Shown piece by piece: positions 18,676-27,742 of a DNA stretch of 63,060 nucleotides. This DNA is from Paludibacter sp. (lineage in GTDB: Bacteria; Bacteroidota; Bacteroidia; Bacteroidales; Paludibacteraceae): NCBI GenBank assembly GCA_027450045.1, contig DAIDKM010000005.1, positions 1-63,060 of the forward strand, written 5' to 3'. Under the pieces are notes generated by a model. That model did not search any database. It had not been told where the DNA came from and was given only the letters and a program-made list of their open reading frames with translations. Within the stretch, counting starts at the first letter, position 1, and the number at the start of each line of letters is the position of its first letter. Position numbers and translations under genes: made by a program.

Positions 18676-19920
18676 ATGGCAACCATACGACCTTTCCGCG
18701 GGTTACGCCCTCCCAGACAATGGGTTGAACAAATTGCATCGCGTCCCTACGACGTATTAAACTCCGAAGAAGCCCGCATAGAAGCGGACGGCAACGAAAA
18801 GTCTCTCTATCACATCATTAAACCGGAAATCGACTTTCCCATCGGCACCGACGAACACGATCCCCTCGTTTATGAAAAAGCCGCCGAGAACTTTAGCCGT
18901 TTTCAGAAAAACGGATGGTTGGTGCAAGACGATCATGCAAACTACTACGTTTATGCTCAGGTGATGAATGGTCGAACCCAATATGGCCTTTGTGTGGGAG
19001 CCTCAGTGGACGATTACATGAGTGGCAGAATCAAAAAGCATGAGCTGACACGTCGCGATAAAGAAGAAGATCGCATGAAACATGTCCGCATTACCAATGC
19101 CAACATGGAGCCGGTATTTCTTGCCTATCCGCATCACGACGAAATCGACACTCTTGTCAGCCGAATAACCCTGCAACAACCCGAATATCAATTTACGGCC
19201 ACCGACGGCATTGCTCATTTGTTCTGGATTGTAACCGACCCACAGACGATTCAACGTATTACGGAAATCTTTGCCGGCTTTCCTGCCATGTACATTGCCG
19301 ATGGCCATCATCGCTCAGCGGCGGCAGCATTGGTTGGAAACGAAAAGAAACTGCACAATCCAAATCATCGCGGCGACGAAGAATACAACTTCTTTATGGC
19401 GGTATGTTTTCCTGACAATCAACTCGCCATTATGGACTACAACCGCGTGGTAAAAGACCTCAACGGGCTGAGCGACGAAACTTTTCTGTCGCAATTATCC
19501 GAATTCTTCGATATCACCATAAAAGGGACAACACCAGTCAAACCCAAAGCGCTTCACCATTTTTCGCTCTATCTTTCAGGCAAATGGTACGAATTGAAGG
19601 CAAAGCCCGATACGTACAATGACAACGATCCGATTGACGTGTTGGACGTTACCATTTCGTCGCGTTTCATTTTGGACAAAATTCTGAACATTAAAGATTT
19701 AAGGAGCGATAAACGCATTGATTTCGTAGGAGGTATCCGTGGATTGGAGACCTTACAGCAACGCGTTGACAGTGGCGAAATGCGTATGGCATTAGCACTT
19801 TATCCGGTATCGATGAAACAACTGATCGATATTGCCGACAGCGGCAACATCATGCCACCAAAAACCACGTGGTTTGAACCAAAGCTACGCTCAGGATTAG
19901 TCATTCACTCGTTAGATTAA
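18676..19920 (+). CDS. DUF1015 family protein
   Basis: 414 residues, full length for DUF1015. Family motifs visible are FRGLRPPRQWVEQIASRPYD at the N-terminus, KKHELTRRDKEEDRM near residue 125, and ADGHHRSAAA near residue 210. The family is widespread in bacteria and often sits next to serine biosynthesis genes; here no such neighbour is present. Cytoplasmic, no signal peptide. Biochemical role not established. It has its own promoter and a strong terminator. Confidence 0.9.
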   Translation: MATIRPFRGLRPPRQWVEQIASRPYDVLNSEEARIEADGNEKSLYHIIKPEIDFPIGTDEHDPLVYEKAAENFSRFQKNGWLVQDDHANYYVYAQVMNGRTQYGLCVGASVDDYMSGRIKKHELTRRDKEEDRMKHVRITNANMEPVFLAYPHHDEIDTLVSRITLQQPEYQFTATDGIAHLFWIVTDPQTIQRITEIFAGFPAMYIADGHHRSAAAALVGNEKKLHNPNHRGDEEYNFFMAVCFPDNQLAIMDYNRVVKDLNGLSDETFLSQLSEFFDITIKGTTPVKPKALHHFSLYLSGKWYELKAKPDTYNDNDPIDVLDVTISSRFILDKILNIKDLRSDKRIDFVGGIRGLETLQQRVDSGEMRMALALYPVSMKQLIDIADSGNIMPPKTTWFEPKLRSGLVIHSLD

Positions 19921-19931
19921 AAGAGATAACC

Positions 19932-19972
19932 AAAACAGCCGCTTCCTTTACAAAAAAAGAAGCGGCTGTTTT
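19932..19972. terminator. Strong bidirectional terminator
   Basis: A 14-bp perfect stem, AAAACAGCCGCTTC (19932-19945) with GAAGCGGCTGTTTT (19959-19972), T-rich on both sides, between convergent genes. Confidence 0.88.
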
Positions 19973-19987
19973 ATCGATGACCCTCAT

Positions 19988-20302
19988 CTATCGAATCGTA
20001 ATTTTCTGCGTTTGATCGCCAATGCGAACAATATAGTAGCCCACAGGCAAATCCAGCGCAAACTCTTGTCGATTATAAACCACTCTTTTTTCTGCAACTT
20101 TTGTCCCCACTAAGCTAAAGATCTGCAATACAGAATTGGCAGGAGCATTTGTCACCGTCATCACATGGCTATCATTCACAACAACCGAGATTCGTTGCGA
20201 TGTATTTGGCTGCTCCACATAGGCTCTTTGAATTTGTGCTTGCAAAGGACTTAATATCAGCAGAAAGAAGAATAAAAATAAGAATAGTAAACCATGCTTC
20301 AT
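19988..20302 (-). CDS. Small exported protein consisting of a T9SS type A-like sorting domain
   Basis: 104 residues. The signal peptide is strongly hydrophobic (FLFLFFFLLILSP, cleavage near LQAQ). The remaining ~80 residues look like a type A T9SS C-terminal sorting domain by itself. SVLQIFSLVGTKVAEK corresponds to the 'vyn..G..v' strand pair, LDLPVGYYIVRIG to the 'GiYil.v' strand, and it ends in a basic strand QKITIR. Sorting domains normally sit behind a large cargo domain, which is absent here. It follows recN by 66 bases on the same strand. Function unknown; it could be a decoy, chaperone-like or surface peptide, or a remnant of a longer gene. Confidence 0.75.
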   Translation of the reverse strand: MKHGLLFLFLFFFLLILSPLQAQIQRAYVEQPNTSQRISVVVNDSHVMTVTNAPANSVLQIFSLVGTKVAEKRVVYNRQEFALDLPVGYYIVRIGDQTQKITIR

Positions 20303-20368
20303 ACGCTTCTGTTTTTTTTACAAAAGTAACCTTTCTGTTTGAGAAATGTACCATTTGCAGGAAAATAA

Positions 20369-22027
20369 TTACCCGCCAGCCAGCAATTGTTTGGCATTAT
20401 CGACTGCTGCTTGTGTCACTGATGCCCCGCTCAACATGGCGGCAATCTCCGAAATACGCTCTTCTGCAGAAAGCCGTTGAATGATCGTTTCCGAAACACC
20501 ATGTTGCGTGCTCTTGAACACGCGATAATGGTGTGTGCCTCTTGCTGCGATTTGTGGCAAATGCGTGATGGAAATCACTTGCATCACTTCGCCTAATTGT
20601 TTCATGATGATTGACATGGCATTAGCCACTTCGCCCGAAATGCCCATATCGATTTCATCAAAAATAATGGTCGGAAGCGATTTGGTATGCGCTATCAACG
20701 ATTTTATGCTCAACATGACACGCGAAATTTCACCCCCTGAAGCAATTTGTGCAACCGGTTGCGGCTTCACCTGAGCATTGGATGAAAACAAAAACTGAAT
20801 CTCGTCGCGTCCCATCAACGTCCATTCCGATTGTTGCTGCTGATCGATCTGAAATACAACATGTTTCATCCCCAACTGCCTCAATTGTGTCTCAACATGT
20901 TTCGCAATCAACGGGAATGACTTTTTGCGAGCTATGGTTAAACGCTCGCCAAATGTTTCGACTTCTTTCAAGAACTGCGCTGTCTCTTTTTCAAGCAAAG
21001 CAATGTCATCATCAAAGGCATCGATCCGTTGTAATTGCTCCGCCAACTGATCGCGCAAACCTATCAACGCCGGAAGAGACGAAAGCCGGTGCTTTTGCTC
21101 CAACGTATAAATTTCATCCAAACGATGCTTCACCTGTTCTGTACGTTCAGGTTCTACTTCAACCGACAATTGTTTCTTATTAAGTTCTCCGGCAATATCC
21201 TTCAACTCGATCACCACCGTCTCGATGCGCTGCTGCAAATCGCCGACAACAGGATAAACCTGCGCGGCATGACGCATGGCAACGACCGCTTCCTGCAAAG
21301 GAGGCAATACCGAAGTTTCCTGCCCGTCTATAATATCACACGTTCGATGCAAATATCCTTTGATTTCTTCCGCGTGCTGTAGCATCTCCAATTCTTGCTC
21401 AAGTAATTCCTGTTCATTTTCCTGCAAATTGGCTTCATCCAATTGCTTCCACTGAAAATGCAGGTAATCCCGATCGGCCTGCTTTTGTTGCGCCAAACGA
21501 CGTAAGTCGGCAAGCTGTTTCCGTTTTTCCTGATAGGCGATAAAGGATTGTTGATATTGGCTAAGCAAAGAAGCTGTTTGGGCAACGGTATCCACCACAT
21601 TCAACTGAAAAGCGCTGTGCTGAAGAAGTAAATTTTGATGTTGCGAATGAATGTCAATCAGCTTTTCGCCCAGTTCCTTCAGTTGTTGCAAGCCCACAGG
21701 CGAATCATTGATAAAGGAGCGAGACTTACCCGAGGCATAAATTTCGCGTCGAATAAGCGTCACGTCTTCATACTCCAACTCATTGCTTTCAAAAAACGCA
21801 TGTAAATCGTATGCTGCAATGGAGAAAGAACCTTCCACCACACATTTTGCCGCTCCGTCACGAATCACCTTCGAATCGGCACGTTGTCCGAGAATAAGTC
21901 CCAACGCACCCAGAATGATGGACTTTCCTGCTCCGGTTTCACCGGTAATGACAGAGAACCCTTCGTCAAAATCGATCTTGAGACGCTCAATTAAAATGTA
22001 ATTTTCAATATATAATGAATATAGCAT
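20369..22027 (-). CDS. recN: DNA repair protein RecN
   Basis: 552 residues, SMC-like ATPase. Walker A is GETGAGKSI in the N-terminus (about residues 29-37). Two coiled-coil arms surround the middle (rich in E, Q, L at residues ~160-230 and 290-350). The C-terminal signature is ASGGEISRVML with Walker B TIIFDEIDMGISGEVA. RecN acts on DNA double-strand breaks, bringing ends together for RecA-dependent repair. It is 12 bases downstream of the DUF4835 gene, an arrangement often seen in Bacteroidetes. Confidence 0.95.
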   Translation of the reverse strand: MLYSLYIENYILIERLKIDFDEGFSVITGETGAGKSIILGALGLILGQRADSKVIRDGAAKCVVEGSFSIAAYDLHAFFESNELEYEDVTLIRREIYASGKSRSFINDSPVGLQQLKELGEKLIDIHSQHQNLLLQHSAFQLNVVDTVAQTASLLSQYQQSFIAYQEKRKQLADLRRLAQQKQADRDYLHFQWKQLDEANLQENEQELLEQELEMLQHAEEIKGYLHRTCDIIDGQETSVLPPLQEAVVAMRHAAQVYPVVGDLQQRIETVVIELKDIAGELNKKQLSVEVEPERTEQVKHRLDEIYTLEQKHRLSSLPALIGLRDQLAEQLQRIDAFDDDIALLEKETAQFLKEVETFGERLTIARKKSFPLIAKHVETQLRQLGMKHVVFQIDQQQQSEWTLMGRDEIQFLFSSNAQVKPQPVAQIASGGEISRVMLSIKSLIAHTKSLPTIIFDEIDMGISGEVANAMSIIMKQLGEVMQVISITHLPQIAARGTHHYRVFKSTQHGVSETIIQRLSAEERISEIAAMLSGASVTQAAVDNAKQLLAGG

Positions 22028-22039
22028 ACTCTATTCTTC

Positions 22040-22948
22040 TCATCCGTTTTTTTGTATCTTGGAAAAACGATTCTCCAACGAAGGCGCCACCTGCATCAAC
22101 AGTGAATAGATGCTGCCTCGCTCCGCCGCAGTCCCCTGACTGAAAATGTCGGCAATCTCATCAATCTTGGCATCCAGAAACATCGTAACGACAATATTTC
22201 CGGGCAGATTCGCGTTTGCTTTGGCCAACAATGGTAACGCTTGTGCAATAGTAGCACGTCCGTTATCGGAATTATCAGCCATCATATCCAAACCCAACCG
22301 GTTATAATCGTAACTCAAAGTACGCATACCAGCCATTTTCGGGTCTAAAATTCCATTAATCAACGCATAGCGGTTTTGGTCGCTCTCAAACGCTTTCCAC
22401 CCCGATTCGTTGGACGATTGCATGGCGTTGGCAATAGCTTCCGCCCGTTGGTAAAAAGGAGAGCCACCCATCAATGCAAACGAATCGGCATCCTCGCCCA
22501 AGATCACGTAGCCATAAAACATCATAACCGCCATCAGATTGTTTTCCGTTTGGTTGTCGCTCACTTCAAGCGATTGGTTTTCAATGTAATTGAAGTTCAC
22601 ATTCTTATCGCGAAAGTTGAAAAGAGTAGTGACGTACGATGAATTAAACACCGGACGGCTCGACTGAATCTGCAATTCAGTGGTAAAATAATCGTTGGCG
22701 TATGCTTTTACGGTAAACACGAAGTTGCAGTCAATCCGTTCATTGGGGGCAAACACACGATTGCTCCATTTTCGGGAGTTCATCCAATCGTTGAGCGCCT
22801 TCTGAAGTGTCGTAAAAACCTGCTTATTCGTTCCCTGAATCAAACTCGAGTTCACTTGCACGTGGCAATTAAGCTCTTGCGCCGAAAGAGGAACCAGAAA
22901 GAAAAAACAAAAAAGCCCCACCAAGAAATTTCTCATACTAAGAAGCAA
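22040..22948 (-). CDS. DUF4835 family exported protein (possible T9SS accessory, PorD-like)
   Basis: 302 residues with a signal peptide (LVGLFCFFFLVPLSAQ). The mature part starts with ELNCHVQVNSSLIQGTNK, and contains NRVFAPNERIDCNF and FYGYVILGEDADSFALMGG, typical of DUF4835. From memory, recent annotation schemes name this family PorD and link it to T9SS; I treat that as unconfirmed. Periplasmic or outer membrane-associated. It is first of an operon with recN and has a promoter box at 23018-23025. Confidence 0.82.
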   Translation of the reverse strand: MLLSMRNFLVGLFCFFFLVPLSAQELNCHVQVNSSLIQGTNKQVFTTLQKALNDWMNSRKWSNRVFAPNERIDCNFVFTVKAYANDYFTTELQIQSSRPVFNSSYVTTLFNFRDKNVNFNYIENQSLEVSDNQTENNLMAVMMFYGYVILGEDADSFALMGGSPFYQRAEAIANAMQSSNESGWKAFESDQNRYALINGILDPKMAGMRTLSYDYNRLGLDMMADNSDNGRATIAQALPLLAKANANLPGNIVVTMFLDAKIDEIADIFSQGTAAERGSIYSLLMQVAPSLENRFSKIQKNG

Positions 22949-23017
22949 TGAAGTCTGTTACTCAGAATAACCTGCCTTTTCGCCCACAACGGCTTCAGGA
23001 TGCACTCAACACACAGA

Positions 23018-23025
23018 CAAAATTA
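23018..23025 (-). promoter_or_regulatory. -7 promoter box (TAATTTTG) for DUF4835-recN
   Basis: Exact TAnnTTTG match on the minus strand, 69 bases before the DUF4835 start. Confidence 0.55.
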
Positions 23026-23135
23026 CGACAATAATTTCAATAAATCATGGTACTGGTAGTTGGCTTTCGCTGCAAATGAAAGACTCAGACAAACATAGTT
23101 TCGCCTTTAGATTCTGTTATTCCTGCCTTTTTCGC

Positions 23136-24224
23136 TTAATTGAAATCTATTGTCTCAAAAAATTTGCGACCCAATGAATATGGTATAACTTCGTCGTGTT
23201 GTAAGCGTCCAATTATTATAGCGGGGTGTGTATTGAATTTTTGAGCAAATCTCACAATATCAGCTTCAGAAATCGCCTGTTGGCGCAACACTTCATTTTC
23301 TTCTGCTTTCGAAAAAGTCCATTTAATTGCAAATTCATTTGCTTCCTGTTCTTTATCGGTATCTTTATCAGAATATTCAACATTTTCCAGAAAAATATCT
23401 TTCTTGCCATGTAACAGGATATGCCCTGCTTCGTGAAAGAACGTAAACCAAAATGCATCATTCCTTTTATACCTGCCTGTCAGTTGTATGAATGGTGTGT
23501 CATTCAGCCAGCGTGTTGACCCATGAATAGGTGCTTTGGGCAAACAGGGAGTATGTATCACTTTCACTCCGGCTTTAAGACAAATAGCCTGCAATTGTTG
23601 AAAGAAATCAACAGGATGACTTGCCATCAACGATTTTATTTCAGGCAAAAGTTCTTTAAATCTTTTCTCCGAATATTCAACTGTAGGCAATTCAGTGGCC
23701 TGTATTTCACCTTTGCGCAACCAAGCCGACAACGCGTAAGGCTCGGATGTGTGCGCTAAGGAAATACGAAAAGCTACTTTCAGTTCCTGATTAAAATAGT
23801 AATCGTGCCAGGCATCGGGATTACTTACACCAAAAAAGGACAACAATTCCATCGTTTTCTCTTCCATATTCGACACAGCATGTATCCAACCTTTTTTTAT
23901 CATATCACTTAATGGAAACTGCTTTGCCCATGATACGGCATCTTGTATTACCGCTTTGCGTTTTTCGCGGGCTATGTATTCATCATAGCTACGTTGATTA
24001 TTCATCCAAAAGTGAGCCGGTATTTTAGTTACGCTCTCAAATTGAATTGCCATATCGGGGGTAATGGCGCTTTCACCTTTTAAGACCGCAATAATTGTTT
24101 TCTCGGGCTTGCCTGTACGCACAGCAAACTCTTTCGGTCCCATGCCCATTTCCATCATCTTTTCTTCCAGTGTTTCTCCGGGATGCGATACCGATTGTGG
24201 AAAATATTGATTTTGCTTTGTCAT
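23136..24224 (-). CDS. HigA-type antitoxin fused to an ImmA/IrrE metallopeptidase
   Basis: 362 residues. Residues ~12-75 form an XRE/HigA helix-turn-helix (HPGETLEEKMMEMGM, then GKPEKTIIAVLKGESAI). Residues ~230-300 carry an ImmA/IrrE zinc-protease motif, HEAGHILLHGK (HExxH). It is encoded two bases after the toxin-like gene, so the pair is a toxin-antitoxin operon with toxin first, the higBA order. The peptidase could cleave the regulator or the toxin's partner under stress; that is inference. It probably autoregulates through the inverted repeat at 24592-24608. Confidence 0.87.
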   Translation of the reverse strand: MTKQNQYFPQSVSHPGETLEEKMMEMGMGPKEFAVRTGKPEKTIIAVLKGESAITPDMAIQFESVTKIPAHFWMNNQRSYDEYIAREKRKAVIQDAVSWAKQFPLSDMIKKGWIHAVSNMEEKTMELLSFFGVSNPDAWHDYYFNQELKVAFRISLAHTSEPYALSAWLRKGEIQATELPTVEYSEKRFKELLPEIKSLMASHPVDFFQQLQAICLKAGVKVIHTPCLPKAPIHGSTRWLNDTPFIQLTGRYKRNDAFWFTFFHEAGHILLHGKKDIFLENVEYSDKDTDKEQEANEFAIKWTFSKAEENEVLRQQAISEADIVRFAQKFNTHPAIIIGRLQHDEVIPYSLGRKFFETIDFN

Positions 24225-24226
24225 GG

Positions 24227-24568
24227 CTATTGCTCCTTGTGATAGTTTATTATTTCAATAATCTCAACTCCTGCTATTTCCAGCCAAATATACTGGCCGG
24301 AATTGTTTACCGGAATTGGCCTTTCCATTGGGGTGAAAACTAAACGATAGGGCTGATCCAGGTCGCATCCCCATTGTCCTTTTCTGTTTTGGGATAGTTC
24401 GTGATAATTTCCGGGTAAGTTTCTTACATCTTCCAATGTTTCTGCGTTTGCAAGTTGCGTAAGCCTTCTGCGCAGTAATGTTGCCCTGATCTGACCCATT
24501 ACTCTGACCATCTTTCGGTCATCATTGGCTAATTTTTCAAGTTTCTTATCCGTAAACGTTATTTCCAC
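24227..24568 (-). CDS. RelE/HigB-family toxin-like protein
   Basis: 113 residues starting at GTG. The C-terminal half contains QWGCDLDQPYRLVF, a RelE-fold strand and loop signature of HigB-like mRNA interferases, and ends with IEIINYHKEQ, the usual terminal strand ('I.dYH'). The middle RNLPGNYHELSQNRKGQW matches the 'p..yHeL.gnr.g.w' motif. It would cleave mRNA on ribosomes when not bound by the antitoxin. The GTG lies only two bases after a promoter box, so the mRNA would be almost leaderless. No better upstream start exists before an in-frame stop. Confidence 0.85.
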   Translation of the reverse strand: MEITFTDKKLEKLANDDRKMVRVMGQIRATLLRRRLTQLANAETLEDVRNLPGNYHELSQNRKGQWGCDLDQPYRLVFTPMERPIPVNNSGQYIWLEIAGVEIIEIINYHKEQ

Positions 24569-24570
24569 TA

Positions 24571-24578
24571 CAAAGGTA
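24571..24578 (-). promoter_or_regulatory. -7 promoter box (TACCTTTG) for the higBA-like operon
   Basis: Exact TAnnTTTG on the minus strand, directly before the toxin GTG, leaving almost no 5' untranslated region. Confidence 0.6.
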
Positions 24579-24591
24579 TCGCTTATTTTGA

Positions 24592-24608
24592 CTTACAGTA
24601 TCTGTAAG
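24592..24608. promoter_or_regulatory. Inverted repeat, candidate antitoxin operator
   Basis: Perfect repeat CTTACAG-TAT-CTGTAAG. It begins 13 bases upstream of the -7 box and so covers the -33 region, where a HigA-type HTH protein would be expected to block its own promoter. Confidence 0.6.
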
Positions 24609-24756
24609 CACAATTGTTTATAATACATTAACCATATACTTCTGTACCAATATGTTTTCAAGTCTCAAACCAACACATTGCTATATTTCCCCACGCAACT
24701 TTACTTTTTCTCATAGCACACCTAACTAACATTGACAGGGTTGCCGGAATGATGAG

Positions 24757-27741
24757 TTACACATTCAACTTTCTGTAAATGCTTTTCATCATAATCTCCC
24801 TTACTACATCACCGAATGCTTTGTCATCCAGTATCTTTTCAAAGATATCCTGATTTTGTTCCATGCGTTCGAAGAGTTTGTTGATAAACTGATCTTCAAA
24901 AGCAAATTTGAAAGTATCAATTTTATTGACTTTGGCTTGTGTTTGCAAGGTATCGTCCATCAGTAATTCAGCTTCTATCTGATCAAAGAATAATTTATCG
25001 GCTTCTTCAAATTGCGTATTGAACCGTTCGTTTAATACATCTATAATTTCAGATAATGGAGCCTCATCTTCTTTGGGTCGTGTCAGTCCGGCTTCTGTCA
25101 CTCCACTTAATTCTCCGTTTTCTCCTTTTTGCAATTCGATTGAACCTTCCTTAATCTTCTGTAGTCTGTAATACTCCAATGCTATTTCATCAGCAATTTG
25201 AAGGTTTTCAGTCAGATCACGTTTTGGCAAACGCATTTGCAGCAACTTAGCATAAGCATAAAACTTCTCTAAATCAGAATCGATAAAAGGCATAATTTGC
25301 GATAGGAAAGCATACAGATTTGTCCATGTTCGCAATCCTTTCTTAAACTCATCCCTTTTTTCTTCTTTATCAATGGCTTTAAATCGATCTGTGGCAGGAT
25401 CGGTAAAAGCATACAACATTTTCTGATCTCTCGGGTTATTGAACTTAGTCGATGCATTAAAGTATATACGTGCAAATGCTTCTATTTCACTATCGGTATA
25501 AAGTTGAAATGCATCAAGTCTCACTTTCAAATCATACAAATGATTAATATCTACATCTTCTTTTACGCTTGTAAATTCATAATACGGCTGAAACGATTTC
25601 AGAATAGTCTCACGATCATTAGCAAAATCAAGTACAAACGTATCTTCTTTTCCCGGACAGGTGCGGTTTAATCGCGAGAGTGTCTGTACCGCTTTTACTC
25701 CCGACAGTTTTTTATCCACATACATGGTGTGTAAAAGAGGTTGATCAAATCCGGTTTGGTATTTATCGGCAACAATTAGTATCTTATATTCATCGTGACC
25801 AAATACTTCAGGCAACTCTTTTTCACCGTATCCCGTCAGTTCAGGTTCGGAAACGCCATCAGGGAAATTGTTGTCCAACACTTTCCCTGAAAAAGCCACC
25901 AACACTTTGATTTCATCCTGATACCCCTTTGCATGAATATAGCGCTCGAATTCTTCAAAATATCGTTTAGCATGAAGCCGCGATCCGGTTACCAACATCG
26001 CTTTGGCTTTTCCGCCGATTTTTTTGGCAACTACCTGACGAAAATGCTCAATCATGATCTCCGTTTTTTGTGCCAGATTATGAGGATGCAACGAAACAAA
26101 GCGACCAATGGCGGTAGCAGCTTTCGATTTGTTGAATTTGGGGTCGTCTTCGATGGCTTTCGTTAATTTGAAAAACAATTCATACGTTGTATAATTGTCC
26201 AATACATCGAGTATGAACCTTTCTTCTATCGCCTGACGCATGGAATAGAGATCAAAAGGCTCCGGTTTTCCATCCGCTCCTTTGTTCCCGAAAACTTCCA
26301 GTGTTTTGTATTTAGGTGTAGCCGTGAAACCAAAGAAAGAAATATTATTCTGACGTCCACGAGCAGTTGCCGAGCGTTCAATTTGTTCACGAATATAATC
26401 ATCTCCCGTGTAATCGTCTATATCTGCTTTTTCTGCTTCATCCAAGGACTTTGAGCCCAATACCTCTTTCATCTTTTTGCTGGCTTCTCCACCTTGCGAA
26501 CTATGTGCCTCATCAATGATCACAGCGTACTTGCGTTCGGGTAAACCTTCTACCTTTTCCACAATAAATGGAAATTTTTGCAACGTGGTGATAATGATAT
26601 TTGTACCGTAGCCTATGGCTTGTGCCAGTTGCTCACTGTTTTTATCAATCTTCTGTACAACACCACTCTTATGCTCAAACTGGTAAATAGTATCCTGTAA
26701 TTGCTGATCTAACACTTTACGGTCGGTTACCACAATTACGCTATCGAAGATCCGCTCATCAGTAGCATTATGAAGGCTCGACAAGTGATATGCAAGCCAT
26801 GCAATGGTATTGCTTTTTCCTGAACCTGCCGAATGTTGTATCAGGTAATCGGTCCCGATTCCTACTTGCAATACTTTCTGACTAATCTTACGAACAGCAT
26901 TCAGTTGGTGGAAGCGTGGAAATATCAGTTTCTCTTTTTTGTATTTACGTCCCTCAAACTCAATTTCTTCTATTTGAAGGTGAACAAAACGTTGAATGAT
27001 TTCCATCCAACTGTCTCGCGTCAATATATTTTCCCAAAGATACGAAGTACGGTAACCATCCGGGTTGACAGGGTTACCTTTGCCGTTATTACAACCTTTG
27101 TTGAACGGAAGCCAGTAAGTTTTGGTTCCGTCAAGTTTTGTGGCCATAAATACTTCGTCCTGATCCACGGCGAAATGTACCAATGTCCTTTTCTTAAAGG
27201 TAAACAACAACTCTTTATTATCACGGGTGGCGCCGTATTGAACCTGAGCATTGGTGGCGTTTTGTCCGGTAAACTGATTTTTCAGCTCCAGTGTGGCCAC
27301 CGGAATGCCATTCAACGACAACACCACATCCACTGAGTTCCGGTTGTCCTTGCTATAGAATACTTGACGATAAACTTTCAGGCAATTCTTTTCGTAAAGA
27401 GCCAATGCGTCTGGGTTCAATGTAGAAGCCGGCTGGAAGAATGCCATCTGAAACCGTACCCCGTAATCTACAAAACCATTGCGCAACACATCCAGACTAC
27501 CCCTCAAATCCAACTCTTTGTACAATCGCTGTATAACGCGGTTATCGGCATCTGCTCCATGAATTGCAGTAATTTTTTCCCATTTCTGTGGTTGTGATTC
27601 TTGTAAAAAGTGAATCACTTCATACTTAAACAGCCCCAGTTCGGGGCTATAATCGGCTGCATTGCCTTTGGTGTAACCGCCTTGTTCTACAAGCGATTGA
27701 ACTATGGCTGATTCAAAGGTATGTTCATTACTGATATTCAT
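24757..27741 (-). CDS. hsdR: Type I restriction enzyme, R (motor/nuclease) subunit
   Basis: About 994 residues from the ATG at 27741 (MNISNEHTFESAI). Upstream in-frame starts at 27765 and 27777 overlap rloB. The nuclease domain shows VDVVLSLNGIPVATLELKNQ, a D...ExK PD-(D/E)xK site, near residue 160. Helicase motifs are HSAGSGKSNTIAW (Walker A), VIIDEAHSSQG (DEAH-type), FFGFTATPK, and TLSRLNRTCPGKED (motif VI). It translocates and cuts unmethylated DNA together with HsdM and HsdS. It is last in a six-gene operon, separated from hsdM and hsdS by rloA-rloB. Confidence 0.93.
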   Translation of the reverse strand: MNISNEHTFESAIVQSLVEQGGYTKGNAADYSPELGLFKYEVIHFLQESQPQKWEKITAIHGADADNRVIQRLYKELDLRGSLDVLRNGFVDYGVRFQMAFFQPASTLNPDALALYEKNCLKVYRQVFYSKDNRNSVDVVLSLNGIPVATLELKNQFTGQNATNAQVQYGATRDNKELLFTFKKRTLVHFAVDQDEVFMATKLDGTKTYWLPFNKGCNNGKGNPVNPDGYRTSYLWENILTRDSWMEIIQRFVHLQIEEIEFEGRKYKKEKLIFPRFHQLNAVRKISQKVLQVGIGTDYLIQHSAGSGKSNTIAWLAYHLSSLHNATDERIFDSVIVVTDRKVLDQQLQDTIYQFEHKSGVVQKIDKNSEQLAQAIGYGTNIIITTLQKFPFIVEKVEGLPERKYAVIIDEAHSSQGGEASKKMKEVLGSKSLDEAEKADIDDYTGDDYIREQIERSATARGRQNNISFFGFTATPKYKTLEVFGNKGADGKPEPFDLYSMRQAIEERFILDVLDNYTTYELFFKLTKAIEDDPKFNKSKAATAIGRFVSLHPHNLAQKTEIMIEHFRQVVAKKIGGKAKAMLVTGSRLHAKRYFEEFERYIHAKGYQDEIKVLVAFSGKVLDNNFPDGVSEPELTGYGEKELPEVFGHDEYKILIVADKYQTGFDQPLLHTMYVDKKLSGVKAVQTLSRLNRTCPGKEDTFVLDFANDRETILKSFQPYYEFTSVKEDVDINHLYDLKVRLDAFQLYTDSEIEAFARIYFNASTKFNNPRDQKMLYAFTDPATDRFKAIDKEEKRDEFKKGLRTWTNLYAFLSQIMPFIDSDLEKFYAYAKLLQMRLPKRDLTENLQIADEIALEYYRLQKIKEGSIELQKGENGELSGVTEAGLTRPKEDEAPLSEIIDVLNERFNTQFEEADKLFFDQIEAELLMDDTLQTQAKVNKIDTFKFAFEDQFINKLFERMEQNQDIFEKILDDKAFGDVVREIMMKSIYRKLNV

Positions 27742-27742
27742 T

